The notes under the pieces were generated by a model, which ran no database searches, had not been told where the DNA came from, and was given only the letters and a program-made list of their open reading frames with translations. From Nostoc sp. PCC 7524 (GTDB taxonomy: Bacteria; Cyanobacteriota; Cyanobacteriia; Cyanobacteriales; Nostocaceae): a stretch of DNA of 64,000 bases. Below are positions 45,551 to 54,188 of this stretch, piece after piece (positions within the stretch are counted from its first letter, which is position 1; each line of letters begins with the position of its first letter). The translations under genes were made by a program, and so were the position numbers. The stretch is from positions 4,245,501 to 4,309,500 of the forward strand of contig NC_019684.1 of the NCBI RefSeq assembly GCF_000316645.1. Reading direction: 5' to 3'.

Positions 45551-46027
45551 CTATCGGTTGATTATCTCATTTTTTAGTTCATTATCTCCCTGGGGGTCAC
45601 GATAGCCATAGAAGTTAATACTATATTCGGTAATTTTGACACCTGTTTTTTGTTCAACTTCACGGATAAATGCTTCTGGTAGTTCTATGTGAATGTCGAG
45701 AATTTGATTGGTGTCTAGACAGTTAACGTGGCTGTGAGAATCACTAATATTGCCGTATAAACGTCCATCACAGCGTTCGATACACTCAATGATCCCCTGA
45801 CTAGATAATGCTTCTAAATTTTGATAAACAGATGTATGACCAATTTCTTTGCCTTGTTGGTTGAGGCGATCGTAAATCTCCCTGGCAGAAAGGTGTTCAT
45901 TAGCTTGCCATAACAGTTCTAGAATAAAGCGGCGTTGGCGGCTAACACGCATACCTAGTAGTTGACACCGCTCTAGTGCATCTTCTAAAGAACGAATCGG
46001 TTTTGTTGATACTGCCTGTTGTTGCAT
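45551..46027 (-). CDS. Fur-family metal-dependent regulator
   Basis: The 158-residue protein has a winged helix (GMRVSRQRRFILELLWQANEHLSAREIYDRL, GHTSVYQNLEALSSQGIIE) and a dimerisation/metal domain (DGRLYGNISDSHSHVNCLDTNQILDIHIELP). His residues in SHSHVNC fit the sensor site. It has no CxxC pair in the C-terminal half, so it lacks the structural zinc site seen in many Fur and Zur proteins. In Anabaena there are three Fur proteins (FurA, Zur/FurB, PerR/FurC); this is one of that set, and I lean to the type without CxxC motifs but cannot prove which. Confidence 0.88.
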   Translation of the reverse strand: MQQQAVSTKPIRSLEDALERCQLLGMRVSRQRRFILELLWQANEHLSAREIYDRLNQQGKEIGHTSVYQNLEALSSQGIIECIERCDGRLYGNISDSHSHVNCLDTNQILDIHIELPEAFIREVEQKTGVKITEYSINFYGYRDPQGDNELKNEIINR

Positions 46028-46449
46028 ATTTAAGTCTATTTACTATCGGGGTAATTTTCCCAGTTCTCTGTTTGTGGCTGCTTTGTATATGCAAGGAGAT
46101 TCGATACTGCTATTACACCTTTGTCACCCTTACTGTTGCTTTTGATTGTTGCGAAATTAAAGTCTGAGGTGATGTTTTATTTCGTTTTTTGACGTTTGCT
46201 TTGCCACACTTTACTCTAAAACAAACTCATTACAACTTTAGCTTAAAATTACTAGAAATGTCCACCTCAAGGATTGCTGTTAGCAGAGCGGGGCGTGAGC
46301 AGCGTGCTGAGTAGGGGTGTAGGAGAAAAGGTCTTTGCCCTTAACATACTCTGTCATCAATGTTTTTGTTTAAGGAATCTATAATGACTTGGCGTTTAGC
46401 CGCTTGGGTATTATAGGATGGACGGAGTGTTGTAAGGGGTGGGGCTATT
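46028..46449. other. Divergent region of the fur-type gene and a conserved hypothetical gene
   Basis: The 422-bp region has no gene. It carries one copy of a dispersed palindromic repeat (GGGCGTGAGCAGCGTGCTGA at 46291-46310), also found at 48466 and 53316. Promoters for both flanking genes should be here; I cannot place them. A possible Fur box is not evident. Confidence 0.5.
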
Positions 46450-46797
46450 ATGGCTCGCTATACCTGTTCATTTACTCTTTCTATTCATGTTGACCATCTC
46501 CAGCCATTAGTTCTAGACCTTCTCCAGGACTGTGATTTGGAAATTCAATACTATACACCCGATTACATTCTGGCGCGTGAGATTCCAGGGAATGTTCCTT
46601 TTTCTAAAATGGTGAAAGTGGAAGTGCTGATTGATAAATCAATGGCTACTGAGACAGAAAGCCGCATGAGTATTGTTATTAAGAATGAAGAATTACCACT
46701 CCAAGTTTATAATCACTGCCGACAAATGTTTGATTTTATTAAACAGTCCATTGAAGAGAGTCGCCATTGGCATTTAATTGAAAGTCTGGCTGGATAG
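46450..46797 (+). CDS. Conserved hypothetical protein
   Basis: The 115-residue product starts MARYTCSFTLSIHVDHLQPLV and contains DYILAREIPGNVPFSKMVKVEVLIDKS and VYNHCRQMFDFIKQSIEES. It looks like a compact alpha/beta domain with no signal peptide or membrane segment, and codon use is normal. I believe it belongs to a family seen in many cyanobacteria but do not recognise a function. It is convergent with the FHA gene downstream. Confidence 0.7.
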   Translation: MARYTCSFTLSIHVDHLQPLVLDLLQDCDLEIQYYTPDYILAREIPGNVPFSKMVKVEVLIDKSMATETESRMSIVIKNEELPLQVYNHCRQMFDFIKQSIEESRHWHLIESLAG

Positions 46798-46854
46798 ACG
46801 CGATTTATAGCGTCTATACATGAGGATTTTGGGCTGATTCTACACAGTATTTGG

Positions 46855-47358
46855 CTACAAATCCTCTATATCCTCTGTCATACCTGGATTGATGAGTGTA
46901 ATGTCATATTCACTGGCATCTGTTTGCCCAGAACGCTGAGAGTTTTTCAACAGATAATAAATGGCACGAACTTTAGGGCCAAAAACGATTTCATCTTCGT
47001 TTTTTAAATCGTGGGCTAACATTTTGCGGCCGTTAATCATGAAACCATTGGCACTAGGTTTTCCTTTACCATCACCATCGACAATCCGATAATAATAGCT
47101 ATGACTGTTAGGGTTTCGTGGCAATCTTACCAAAGTAGCATGGCGACGGGAAACGAATTGAGACATTAAACGAATACTACATTCCCGTCCTCTGCCGATA
47201 GAGTAGAGAGAACTTTCTAAAGTAAATTCTTTACGACCCTGATCGTCTTCAAGAATTAGTAAATGATTTTCATCAGTTTCTGGTGCCATTGATAAATTGT
47301 TACCACAATTGTTGAAATTTTGATTAATCCCAATTTGTTGAATATTGTTGCCTGCCAT
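46855..47358 (-). CDS. FHA-domain protein
   Basis: The 167-residue protein has one FHA domain (about residues 45-140): SIGRGRECSIRL, FVSRRHATLVRL and NGFMINGRKMLAHDLKNEDEI, which carry the Gly-Arg, Ser-Arg-Arg-His and Asn-Gly positions used to bind phosphothreonine peptides. The first 30 residues are Asn/Gln-rich. FHA proteins act in Ser/Thr kinase signalling or secretion; no kinase gene lies nearby. A GTAN8TAC site sits 94 bp upstream. Confidence 0.9.
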   Translation of the reverse strand: MAGNNIQQIGINQNFNNCGNNLSMAPETDENHLLILEDDQGRKEFTLESSLYSIGRGRECSIRLMSQFVSRRHATLVRLPRNPNSHSYYYRIVDGDGKGKPSANGFMINGRKMLAHDLKNEDEIVFGPKVRAIYYLLKNSQRSGQTDASEYDITLINPGMTEDIEDL

Positions 47359-47425
47359 TCTCGCCCACTGTTATCTGTGATATTCGATGTTATGCAGCAT
47401 GAAAGTCAATAAAAATTTATATACA

Positions 47426-47480
47426 AGAGTAGAACATTTGGCTTCTACTCTGTAACTACAGTTACTCCAGTCGGAGTTAC
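47426..47480 (-). promoter_or_regulatory. NtcA-like site and stacked dyads upstream of the FHA gene
   Basis: A GTAACTACAGTTAC sequence (47452-47465) fits the NtcA consensus GTAN8TAC. Next to it lies an ACTCC-AGTC-GGAGT dyad (47464-47477). A 9-bp stem AGAGTAGAA/TTCTACTCT covers 47426-47451. Reading leftward, TACTCT and TATATA lie about 20 and 28 bp beyond the NtcA-like site and could serve as -10 box. Regulation by NtcA is inference. Confidence 0.45.
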
Positions 47481-47558
47481 ATCAGACTTGATGAGATGCC
47501 TAACATCTAACTAACGATATAGTTTAACCTGAGATTGGCAAAACTAACATTCATAATT

Positions 47559-50060
47559 TTACCAACGATTAGCCGCTCTACGTAATAATACAGAGTTTGT
47601 CACTACACTTACTGAGCTAAAAGCCATTAAGGCCGCAGCACTAGCAGGACTGAGGACAAAACCGGAGTTTGGTAATAAAACACCTGCGGCGAGAGGAATA
47701 CCAATGGTGTTATAGGCAAAAGCCCAGAATAAATTTTGCTGAATTTTATTGAAGGTGGCTCGACTCAGTTGAATGGCTTCCACAACGTCACTGAGGCGAT
47801 CGCGCATTAGGACGATTTGAGCTGTTTCCATGGCGACATCTGTACCTGAGTGTAAAGCAATGCCAACATCTGCTTGTGACAAAGCAGGAGCATCATTGAT
47901 CCCATCGCCAACCATCGCCACTTGCTGGGCAGATTGTGCTTGCAATTCTTGGATAATACCGGCTTTTTTGCTGGGGGGAACGCCTGCCATGACATCAGCA
48001 CTATTTATACCCAATTTTTGTGCGATCGCACTGGCAACTTCTGGGCGATCGCCACTGAGTAGCATCACCCGCAAACCCATCTGACGCAACCTTTCTACGG
48101 TATCGTGGGCATCTGTTCTCAAAGTATCTTGCACACCAATCAGTCCAGCTAAAGTGCCGGCAATTGCCACACCCACAACTGTTTTCCCCTCTGCTGCTAG
48201 CTTGTTTGCTGCTTGTTGGGCTGTTTCCGCAATCGCAATGCCATGCCAGCTTAACCATTCCCAGTTACCCAAAAGTACCGTTTCACCTGCCACCACCGCC
48301 GATACACCCAATCCTGGCTCTGTGTGGAAGTCTACAGCCTCTGGGATAGATAACTCCAGGCGTTTTGCTTCTTGCTGAATCGCTTTAGCTAAGGGGTGAT
48401 ATGTACCGCTTTCTACAGCCGCAGCGAGTTGAATGAGGGAGTGCTGAGTTGTGTTAGCGGAAGCTGGGCGTTGAGCAGCGTGCTGAATGCTGAGTGGGAT
48501 ATTGGATTTTTCTTCCCCTGCTTCCCTTGCTTCCCCTGCTTCTTCCCAGTCCCCAATCCCTAAACAATCAGTAACTTTGGGATTACCTGTGGTGAGTGTG
48601 CCGGTTTTATCGAAAACAATTGTGTCGAGCTGATGTACCTTTTCTAGAACGTCGCCGCCTTTAATCAATAAACCCCGTTCTGCACCAATGCCCGTACCGA
48701 CAAGAATGGCGGTTGGTGTAGCTAATCCTAAAGCGCAGGGACAAGCGACAACCATGACGGCGATCGCTAGTTTTAAACTAATCACCAGTGGGGAGTGGTG
48801 AATGGAGAGTTGGGAATGGGACATAGTATGGGCGGCGTGACTCATCATGGCTAAACCCTCTGAGAGAGTGGTATGAGGCCAAATATGAGTGCCGCAAAAG
48901 TACCAAAAGATAAATGTCAAGACAGAAGCAGTCAATACACCATAGGTAAAGTAACCTGCTACGGTATCTGCTAATTTCTGTACAGGGGCTTTGCGAGTTT
49001 GGGCGGCTTCTACTAGGGCAACAATATGTGCCAATGTGGTATCGCTGCCAGTACGGGTGGCTTGAATAGCGATCGCACCTGATTGATTAATCGTACCTGC
49101 TGCCACTGCATCGCCTACTTGTTTGATGACTGGCACTGCCTCCCCTGTCAACATCGATTCATCTATCGTTGTTTGCCCAAAGCGCACCTCACCATCAACA
49201 GGGATTTTATCTCCTGGTAGCACTTGCACCCATTCTCCCACTCGTACCTGTTCTGCGGGAATTTCTACACTATTTGTTCCCAATCCCACCTTTTCTAAGT
49301 CTGGGTTAGGAATCAATCTCGCTACTTGTGGTTGGAGTGCCAGCAATTGCCGAAATGCTGCGGCAGCCCTACCTCTAGCTTGTTGTTCTAAAGTCCTACC
49401 CAACAAAATAAAGCCCAGCATCATGACTGGCTCATCAAAAAAGCACTCCCAACCCAGTTGGGGAAACAGTAGTGCTATCAAGCTGGCTGTGTAAGCGGTG
49501 ACAGTTCCCAATCCCACTAACGTATTCATGTTGGGGGCATTACGTCGCCAACCTAGCCAACCATCTACTAAAATTGAGCGGCCTGGAATTAATAGTGCTA
49601 CTGTTGCCAGTCCACAGTGGAACCAGATATTAGTTAACGAGGATAAGATGGGACTGCCAAAATTACCCAAATGTCCAACACTAGAAAACACTAGCAGCAA
49701 CCCAGCAATGATCAATTGCCGCCATGCCGCACGCATTTGTTGTTGCTGTCGTTCTCTGGGATCTGCTAGTGGAGATTTGTCTGTTACTTGATGATTAGCT
49801 TGCCGGAGTTGAGTAGGGAATCCGGCAGCTGTTAATTTCTGGGCTAATCCCTCTGGATCTACAGCACCAGTTTCTGACTCTACCACTGCTACCTCTGTAG
49901 CCAGATTCACACAGGCACTCTTGACACCTGGATATTGGGTTAACTGTCGCTCTACGGCACTGACACAGCCAGCACACTTCATACCCCCAACATCCAGCAA
50001 AATTTTTTCTATAGTCGGGGTTGGTTCTGGATCAAGCTGAGTTTTCGGGACAAGTTGCAT
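47559..50060 (-). CDS. Copper-type P1B ATPase (CopA/PacS/CtaA family)
   Basis: The 833-residue transporter has one N-terminal heavy-metal domain (Cys29 and Cys32 in GGMKCAGCVSAV), the A-domain TGEAVPV, transmembrane CPC in ACPCALGLATPT near residue 438, phosphorylation DKTGTLTTG near 480, HP in GTYHPLA, and MVGDGINDAPAL. It pumps Cu(I). Two unusual insertions have DNA like the intergenic repeats of this genome: a His/Met-rich loop before the CPC helix (AMMSHAAHTMSHSQL) and about 35 residues after DKTGT (IGDWEEAGEAREAGEE...). The frame is intact throughout. Direction of transport cannot be decided by eye. Confidence 0.93.
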   Translation of the reverse strand: MQLVPKTQLDPEPTPTIEKILLDVGGMKCAGCVSAVERQLTQYPGVKSACVNLATEVAVVESETGAVDPEGLAQKLTAAGFPTQLRQANHQVTDKSPLADPRERQQQQMRAAWRQLIIAGLLLVFSSVGHLGNFGSPILSSLTNIWFHCGLATVALLIPGRSILVDGWLGWRRNAPNMNTLVGLGTVTAYTASLIALLFPQLGWECFFDEPVMMLGFILLGRTLEQQARGRAAAAFRQLLALQPQVARLIPNPDLEKVGLGTNSVEIPAEQVRVGEWVQVLPGDKIPVDGEVRFGQTTIDESMLTGEAVPVIKQVGDAVAAGTINQSGAIAIQATRTGSDTTLAHIVALVEAAQTRKAPVQKLADTVAGYFTYGVLTASVLTFIFWYFCGTHIWPHTTLSEGLAMMSHAAHTMSHSQLSIHHSPLVISLKLAIAVMVVACPCALGLATPTAILVGTGIGAERGLLIKGGDVLEKVHQLDTIVFDKTGTLTTGNPKVTDCLGIGDWEEAGEAREAGEEKSNIPLSIQHAAQRPASANTTQHSLIQLAAAVESGTYHPLAKAIQQEAKRLELSIPEAVDFHTEPGLGVSAVVAGETVLLGNWEWLSWHGIAIAETAQQAANKLAAEGKTVVGVAIAGTLAGLIGVQDTLRTDAHDTVERLRQMGLRVMLLSGDRPEVASAIAQKLGINSADVMAGVPPSKKAGIIQELQAQSAQQVAMVGDGINDAPALSQADVGIALHSGTDVAMETAQIVLMRDRLSDVVEAIQLSRATFNKIQQNLFWAFAYNTIGIPLAAGVLLPNSGFVLSPASAAALMAFSSVSVVTNSVLLRRAANRW
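48465..48565 (-). repeat. Intergenic-type repeat built in frame into the copper ATPase gene
   Basis: Within the ATPase gene lies GGGCGTTGAGCAGCGTGCTG (from 48466) and a series of CTTCCCCTG-type units (48513-48546) joined to CCCAGTCCCCAATCCC. Copies of the first motif lie in intergenic DNA at 46291 and 53316 (inverted). The segment encodes about 35 residues absent from usual family members. Confidence 0.7.
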
Positions 50061-50196
50061 GGCAAGTGTTTTAGATTCGCTACGAAGATTCTGACGTTTG
50101 ATGAAAAGCGTCTCTTATTTGAGCGTAGGCGAAATCTGAAGCAACGACTGTATGTCAAGAGATTAATTTTATTAATTTCTAGTAATTAGTTCGGTT

Positions 50197-50376
50197 TTAA
50201 CTGCGATTCCAGCGTTGAAAAGTCACATACATAACAGTTCCTATCTGGATTGGCATGAAGGCAATTAGACTTTTCCAAAAATAATGGATTTCTAAGTTAG
50301 ACATAGCACTGAAGTAACCCACACCTACCAACAGGAAAATTATCCAGGCGAGCTGTTTACGTTTCATAGTGAGCAT
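50197..50376 (-). CDS. Small two-helix membrane protein
   Basis: From ATG 50376 (or 50367) the 59-residue product MLTMKRKQLAWIIFLLVGVG has two transmembrane helices and ends VTFQRWNRS. The open frame extends upstream, but those codons come from repeat-like DNA (TTGGGGACTGGG-type). No strong ribosome site is seen. I do not recognise the family. It follows the TM2-domain gene on the same strand. Confidence 0.5.
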   Translation of the reverse strand: MLTMKRKQLAWIIFLLVGVGYFSAMSNLEIHYFWKSLIAFMPIQIGTVMYVTFQRWNRS

Positions 50377-50497
50377 ATCAGTTTGGATAAATCGCAAGTA
50401 TTTGGTTAGGGAGCAGGGGAGCAGAGGAGAGATTTTCTTTCCCAGTCCCCAGTCCCCAGTCCCCAATCCTCAATTCCCAATCCCCAATCCCTATCTT

Positions 50498-50773
50498 CTA
50501 AAACCAACCCTGCTTATTTACTATATAAGTATCAACAAATTCTTCGGGGGATTTGTTTAAATAAATCATGCCTTCAATCAAGCCGACGAGTTGCATAATT
50601 AGCAATGTAATTCCGTAGGAAAAAGAACCACCAACTAAAGTTATGACTAGCATAATAAATCCTTCGGGAGCGTATCCCAAAATGAATTTATGTATCCCAA
50701 AACCTCCAAAAATAATGCCACAGTATCCAGCTAGTAATTGTTTGTTAGTTTGACTAGGATTGAGATTTGCCAT
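50498..50773 (-). CDS. TM2-domain membrane protein
   Basis: The 91-residue protein has the TM2 pattern: a first helix near residues 15-37 (LAGYCGIIFGGFGIHKFILG) in which the Gly-x-His-x-Phe-x-Gly turn is characteristic, and a second helix near 45-68. The ATG is preceded by AAGGAGC at good spacing. TM2 proteins are small membrane proteins of unclear role. Two palindromes lie upstream of the start. Confidence 0.85.
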   Translation of the reverse strand: MANLNPSQTNKQLLAGYCGIIFGGFGIHKFILGYAPEGFIMLVITLVGGSFSYGITLLIMQLVGLIEGMIYLNKSPEEFVDTYIVNKQGWF

Positions 50774-51579
50774 ATGGTTGCTGCTCCTTGAAACTAATTA
50801 TAGAATTAATTTTTTTTAGGTGATGAAATAACATCAATATATTTACTTAGTAAATATATTTTTATTCCTAATTTCCAGGCGTAAAATCAAATTTTTACAA
50901 TTACAATTGTAAATTCAACAATATGTAAGATAAAGAAGTTTATCTCAATATTGAAAAAACTTATGATGTGCATTGCTGGCTACTAAATCATTGTGATTAC
51001 ATAACCTTAGACAAGAGTATTACAGACTTTTAGGAAATATTCCTCTTTCAAGAGAATTATCCCCCAACTATGGTGAAAGTGGTACTAGCATACCAGTTTC
51101 TACGATTACATCAGTGTTATCTCCGGATTTTTCGAGGAGACGGTTACAGTCTTCAAGATATCTTTAATGGAATTTACCTATTTTAAACATTCAGGTAATT
51201 TTTCTTCTAGCTGCAAAGAAAATTACCACTACTTAAACAGGCAAAAATTACTCAAACGACACTTATTTATTTGCCGATCGCAGTTCCCATCCATCAAAGT
51301 GGAATTAGCTTGTGAGTAATTCCGGTTTGGGAATGTTAATGAAGGCAGTCAAAATTGCAAAAACGGTTCCATTTCCCCAAATGATACTAAATTTTTACCT
51401 AAAATTTTTGTAATTTAGATGACAGTATCATTGGTTATTCTTTTAAAGATGGCATATTTGCCATAAAGCTACTATTGATTTTATCTATGTTGGTCATTGC
51501 AATTAACCAACAAATTAATCTGTATAGGCAGATATAACCAAATATTTTAATGATTTGCAACAGTGTGGTTAACGTTGTC
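50774..51579. other. 806-bp intergenic region with two palindromes near the TM2 gene
   Basis: Between the TM2 gene and the CPBP protease gene, both leftward. Two AT-rich palindromes lie near the TM2 start: ATATATTTACT-T-AGTAAATATAT (50837-50859) and TTTACAATT-AC-AATTGTAAA (50894-50913). The remaining 660 bp hold no gene or RNA that I recognise. Confidence 0.5.
50837..50913 (-). promoter_or_regulatory. Two adjacent palindromes upstream of the TM2-domain gene
   Basis: The first has perfect 11-bp arms around one base; the second has perfect 9-bp arms around two bases. They lie 64 and 121 bp upstream of the ATG, positions suited to operator sites. The regulator is unknown. Confidence 0.45.
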
Positions 51580-53157
51580 TTAATTACTGCTACCTAAGAG
51601 AAACAGACTGAGTAGAGTACCACTATTCCAGAGGCTGTGGAGTAGCATCGGTGCCAGGAGATTGCGCGATCGCGTGTATACTACTCCGAGAACGATCCCC
51701 AATGCTGTCAGAGGTAAGATTTCCGATAAACTTAGGTGAGCGATCGCAAACAACAAAGCACTGGCTAGAATCGATCCCCACACTGGTAAATAGCGAGTCA
51801 ACGAGGGCAGTAAAAAGCCGCGAAACAGTACCTCTTCAAATAAGGGAGCTGCGATCGCCGCAGTCAAGTAAAATATCCCCAAGGCTATAAAGTCTTGGCT
51901 TTCCAGAGCTAACTGTAATAAGGGGTTACTACCACCCTGTCCTTGCCATAGCTGCTGATTAATCAACGACACGAGGATAACTATTGGTAGAGCCGCGCAA
52001 TATCCCCCCAATCCCCACCACAACCAATTATCCAGCCATTGCCAGCGAAACCATAATCTTGGTAAGGGAAAAAATCGTTTAATGGAGAAATAAAGCACTG
52101 ACAGCGCACCGGATGCTACCAAGATGTAACTGATTAACACAGCAACCGCTTGCAGGCGTACACTGGCAATGGGACGGGGGATAGGAAGTAGCAAGAGCAA
52201 AGAGGGTACAATCACCTGTCCCATGAAGAAAAAGCCGACGACAAAAACCTGTAAAATGGTTTCTCCATCCCAAGGTGTTGTCCAAGCTAAATCAGCATTT
52301 TGAGCTAATAGAGCTTCTTTTCCCTTCAATAAGCGTTGAGCAACTAAGAAAATTAACAGCACCAGCCCAATGAAAGCGGCTAAAGTCGGGACTGTACCAA
52401 TGACTGCTAACTTAATCACCGCTTGGCTAGCAGTTTCTTGTTGTGCGGCTTGCACTGTTGATAAAGGTTCTTGTCGCTGCTGGAGTTGGTAAAGTTTAGT
52501 TAAGGTTGTAGAGCGAAACCAACCATCTAAATTTTGCGTAATAAATTGTTGAGCATCAGGCAAAATGCGTGGGGGATCACTCCATAATCCACTCAACACA
52601 GTAGCAGTTGTCGCAATTTCTGGTTGAATATCCGAGCGTTGTTGTAATTCGCTCCAAGTTTTGAGGGCTGTATCCGTCTGTCCTTGCTGTGCTTGTAAAA
52701 TGCCTAGTTGTAAGTCTAGTTCCCCCAAGAATTTTTGCAGTTGCTTAAGGGACTGCTGCAACTGTTGTTCTTTTCCGGAACTAGAGATTTGAGTTGTGGG
52801 AGATTCTGTTGGTAATGGTTTAGGAGGTGCGGGAGTGGGAGGGACAGAACTTAGTTGTGCAATACGGTTCTGCACTTTTAGCAAATTAGTTTGTACGGAT
52901 TCACGGGTTTGCTGATATTCCTTGGTAGCACTTTCTAGAGGTTTTTCCCCTAGTATGGCGGCTCTAATTACCTCGTAGCTTTCATCATCTTGACTATCTG
53001 TTGGTTGCCAAGCTTGTGCTTGGAGAGCCAGATTAGTTTGGTACAGTTCCAAGCGAGTTTGAAACTGTGGTTCTTGCCAACTACTGTATAGAGATGAAAC
53101 TGCTAACAAGCCTGCTACCAGCGTCAGAAATATTAAAACCAGTCGCTTAATTGTCAT
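51580..53157 (-). CDS. CPBP-family intramembrane metalloprotease (CAAX/Abi type)
   Basis: The 525-residue protein has an N-terminal membrane helix, a soluble helical part with TPR-like features (about residues 30-220), then several membrane helices. The CPBP motifs are APLFEEVLFRGFLLPSL (EExxxR, near residue 440), FAIAHLSL (His) and LLHSLWNSGTL (His/Asn). Family members are membrane proteases, some cleaving CAAX-type substrates. The large extra N-terminal domain is more than the usual 250-300 residues and suggests protein-substrate recognition. It is monocistronic. Confidence 0.85.
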   Translation of the reverse strand: MTIKRLVLIFLTLVAGLLAVSSLYSSWQEPQFQTRLELYQTNLALQAQAWQPTDSQDDESYEVIRAAILGEKPLESATKEYQQTRESVQTNLLKVQNRIAQLSSVPPTPAPPKPLPTESPTTQISSSGKEQQLQQSLKQLQKFLGELDLQLGILQAQQGQTDTALKTWSELQQRSDIQPEIATTATVLSGLWSDPPRILPDAQQFITQNLDGWFRSTTLTKLYQLQQRQEPLSTVQAAQQETASQAVIKLAVIGTVPTLAAFIGLVLLIFLVAQRLLKGKEALLAQNADLAWTTPWDGETILQVFVVGFFFMGQVIVPSLLLLLPIPRPIASVRLQAVAVLISYILVASGALSVLYFSIKRFFPLPRLWFRWQWLDNWLWWGLGGYCAALPIVILVSLINQQLWQGQGGSNPLLQLALESQDFIALGIFYLTAAIAAPLFEEVLFRGFLLPSLTRYLPVWGSILASALLFAIAHLSLSEILPLTALGIVLGVVYTRSRNLLAPMLLHSLWNSGTLLSLFLLGSSN

Positions 53158-53315
53158 CTGTCCCCCTTTGACAAACCAGTGAAGAGCGCATCCCCTTGGG
53201 AATTATCGCAAGAAAAAGCTAAAGGTGGATCAATTTTCTAGGTCTGCGATCGCTTTTACCATCCTAAAAGGGTGTAGGGGTTTTGGTAAAAGACTTTTTC
53301 ATCCTTAATCCCAAC

Positions 53316-53336
53316 TCAGCACGCTGCTCAACGCCC
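53316..53336 (-). repeat. Dispersed palindromic repeat, inverted copy
   Basis: The reverse complement reads GGGCGTTGAGCAGCGTGCTG, as at 48466 (in the copper ATPase gene) and 46291 (one base shorter). The core AGCAGCGTGCT is a near-palindrome. It lies between the CPBP gene and the next rightward gene. Confidence 0.75.
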
Positions 53337-53433
53337 TGAAGCTCAAAGAGCAATTATACTTAACTCTAACGTAGGAAGTAATTTTGTTAGCGATCGTGCG
53401 AATCTAATTAGGTAAATCCTCTAACGTAAACCT

Positions 53434-53799
53434 ATGACTCAACAACCACAGCCAGATTTGAGAGTTGCCGCTACCACTAGAATTTGGGGAATCACAGTTG
53501 GGATTTTAGCAATTTGCATTCCACTCTCAGCTGTCACCAGAAGCGGCCCCATTCTACCTTTAGCAGCTCTTGGCGGTGCAGCTGCTGGGACTTTTGCCGT
53601 TTGGCGTTCTGATGATCAAAAAGCTCCATCTCCCTACTTATCAGGGCAGAAGGTGGAACTATTAGAGCAAAGAATTGCTAATTTAGAAACAATCATCAGT
53701 AGTGATGAATTTGATTTACATAGAAAAATTAAGCAGTTAGAATCTAGCGATACTCACGGTGTACAGACTCTACCTACGACACCGGAACATAAAACTTGA
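53434..53799 (+). CDS. Hypothetical membrane protein with coiled-coil tail
   Basis: The 121-residue protein has two hydrophobic segments (about residues 18-34, ITVGILAICIPLSAV, and 40-57, ILPLAALGGAAAG) and then a hydrophilic heptad-rich part (VELLEQRIANLETIIS, HRKIKQLES) that likely forms a coiled coil. Start ATG 53434. I do not recognise a family. A short Thr/Pro-rich tail ends it. Confidence 0.68.
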   Translation: MTQQPQPDLRVAATTRIWGITVGILAICIPLSAVTRSGPILPLAALGGAAAGTFAVWRSDDQKAPSPYLSGQKVELLEQRIANLETIISSDEFDLHRKIKQLESSDTHGVQTLPTTPEHKT

Positions 53800-54188
53800 A
53801 ATTTGCCGATACATATCATTGATCACAAATTGCAAGTATCACCATCAGCTTCTGTAACACTACGTTACTATTAAATAACTTTTTTAATTTAGCTGTTCTA
53901 CAACCTTGGCAGACTTTTTTAAATCATAATCTTCTTTAGGAGGATAACTGTTTCCTAGAAACAGTATCTCATTGGGAAGGTTAGTTAGAATTGACGGACA
54001 TCATTATAAATTCTCAATACCTCAGTCGCATCCAGCAATCAAAGGTTTCAATCCTAGCCTCTACTGGTGGATATTCTCTGCAAACTATATCTTTGATTGT
54101 GTTCTATTAGACTGCGAGGATTACGGAATTTTTAATTAACTAGAAGTTATAAACTTGAGTCATTGCATTGGTATAACCTACCTTAAGT
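53800..54188. other. Intergenic region with a hairpin, upstream of the WD40 gene
   Basis: A hairpin ACTGTTTC-CTA-GAAACAGT (53947-53965), with outer GAT/ATC pairs, lies 220 bp before the WD40 start. The rest shows no gene; promoter elements cannot be placed. Confidence 0.45.

Noticed and set aside
45402..45605. 67-codon frame overlapping the end of the Fur-type gene
   Set aside because: It overlaps a well-supported gene on the other strand and has no recognisable features.
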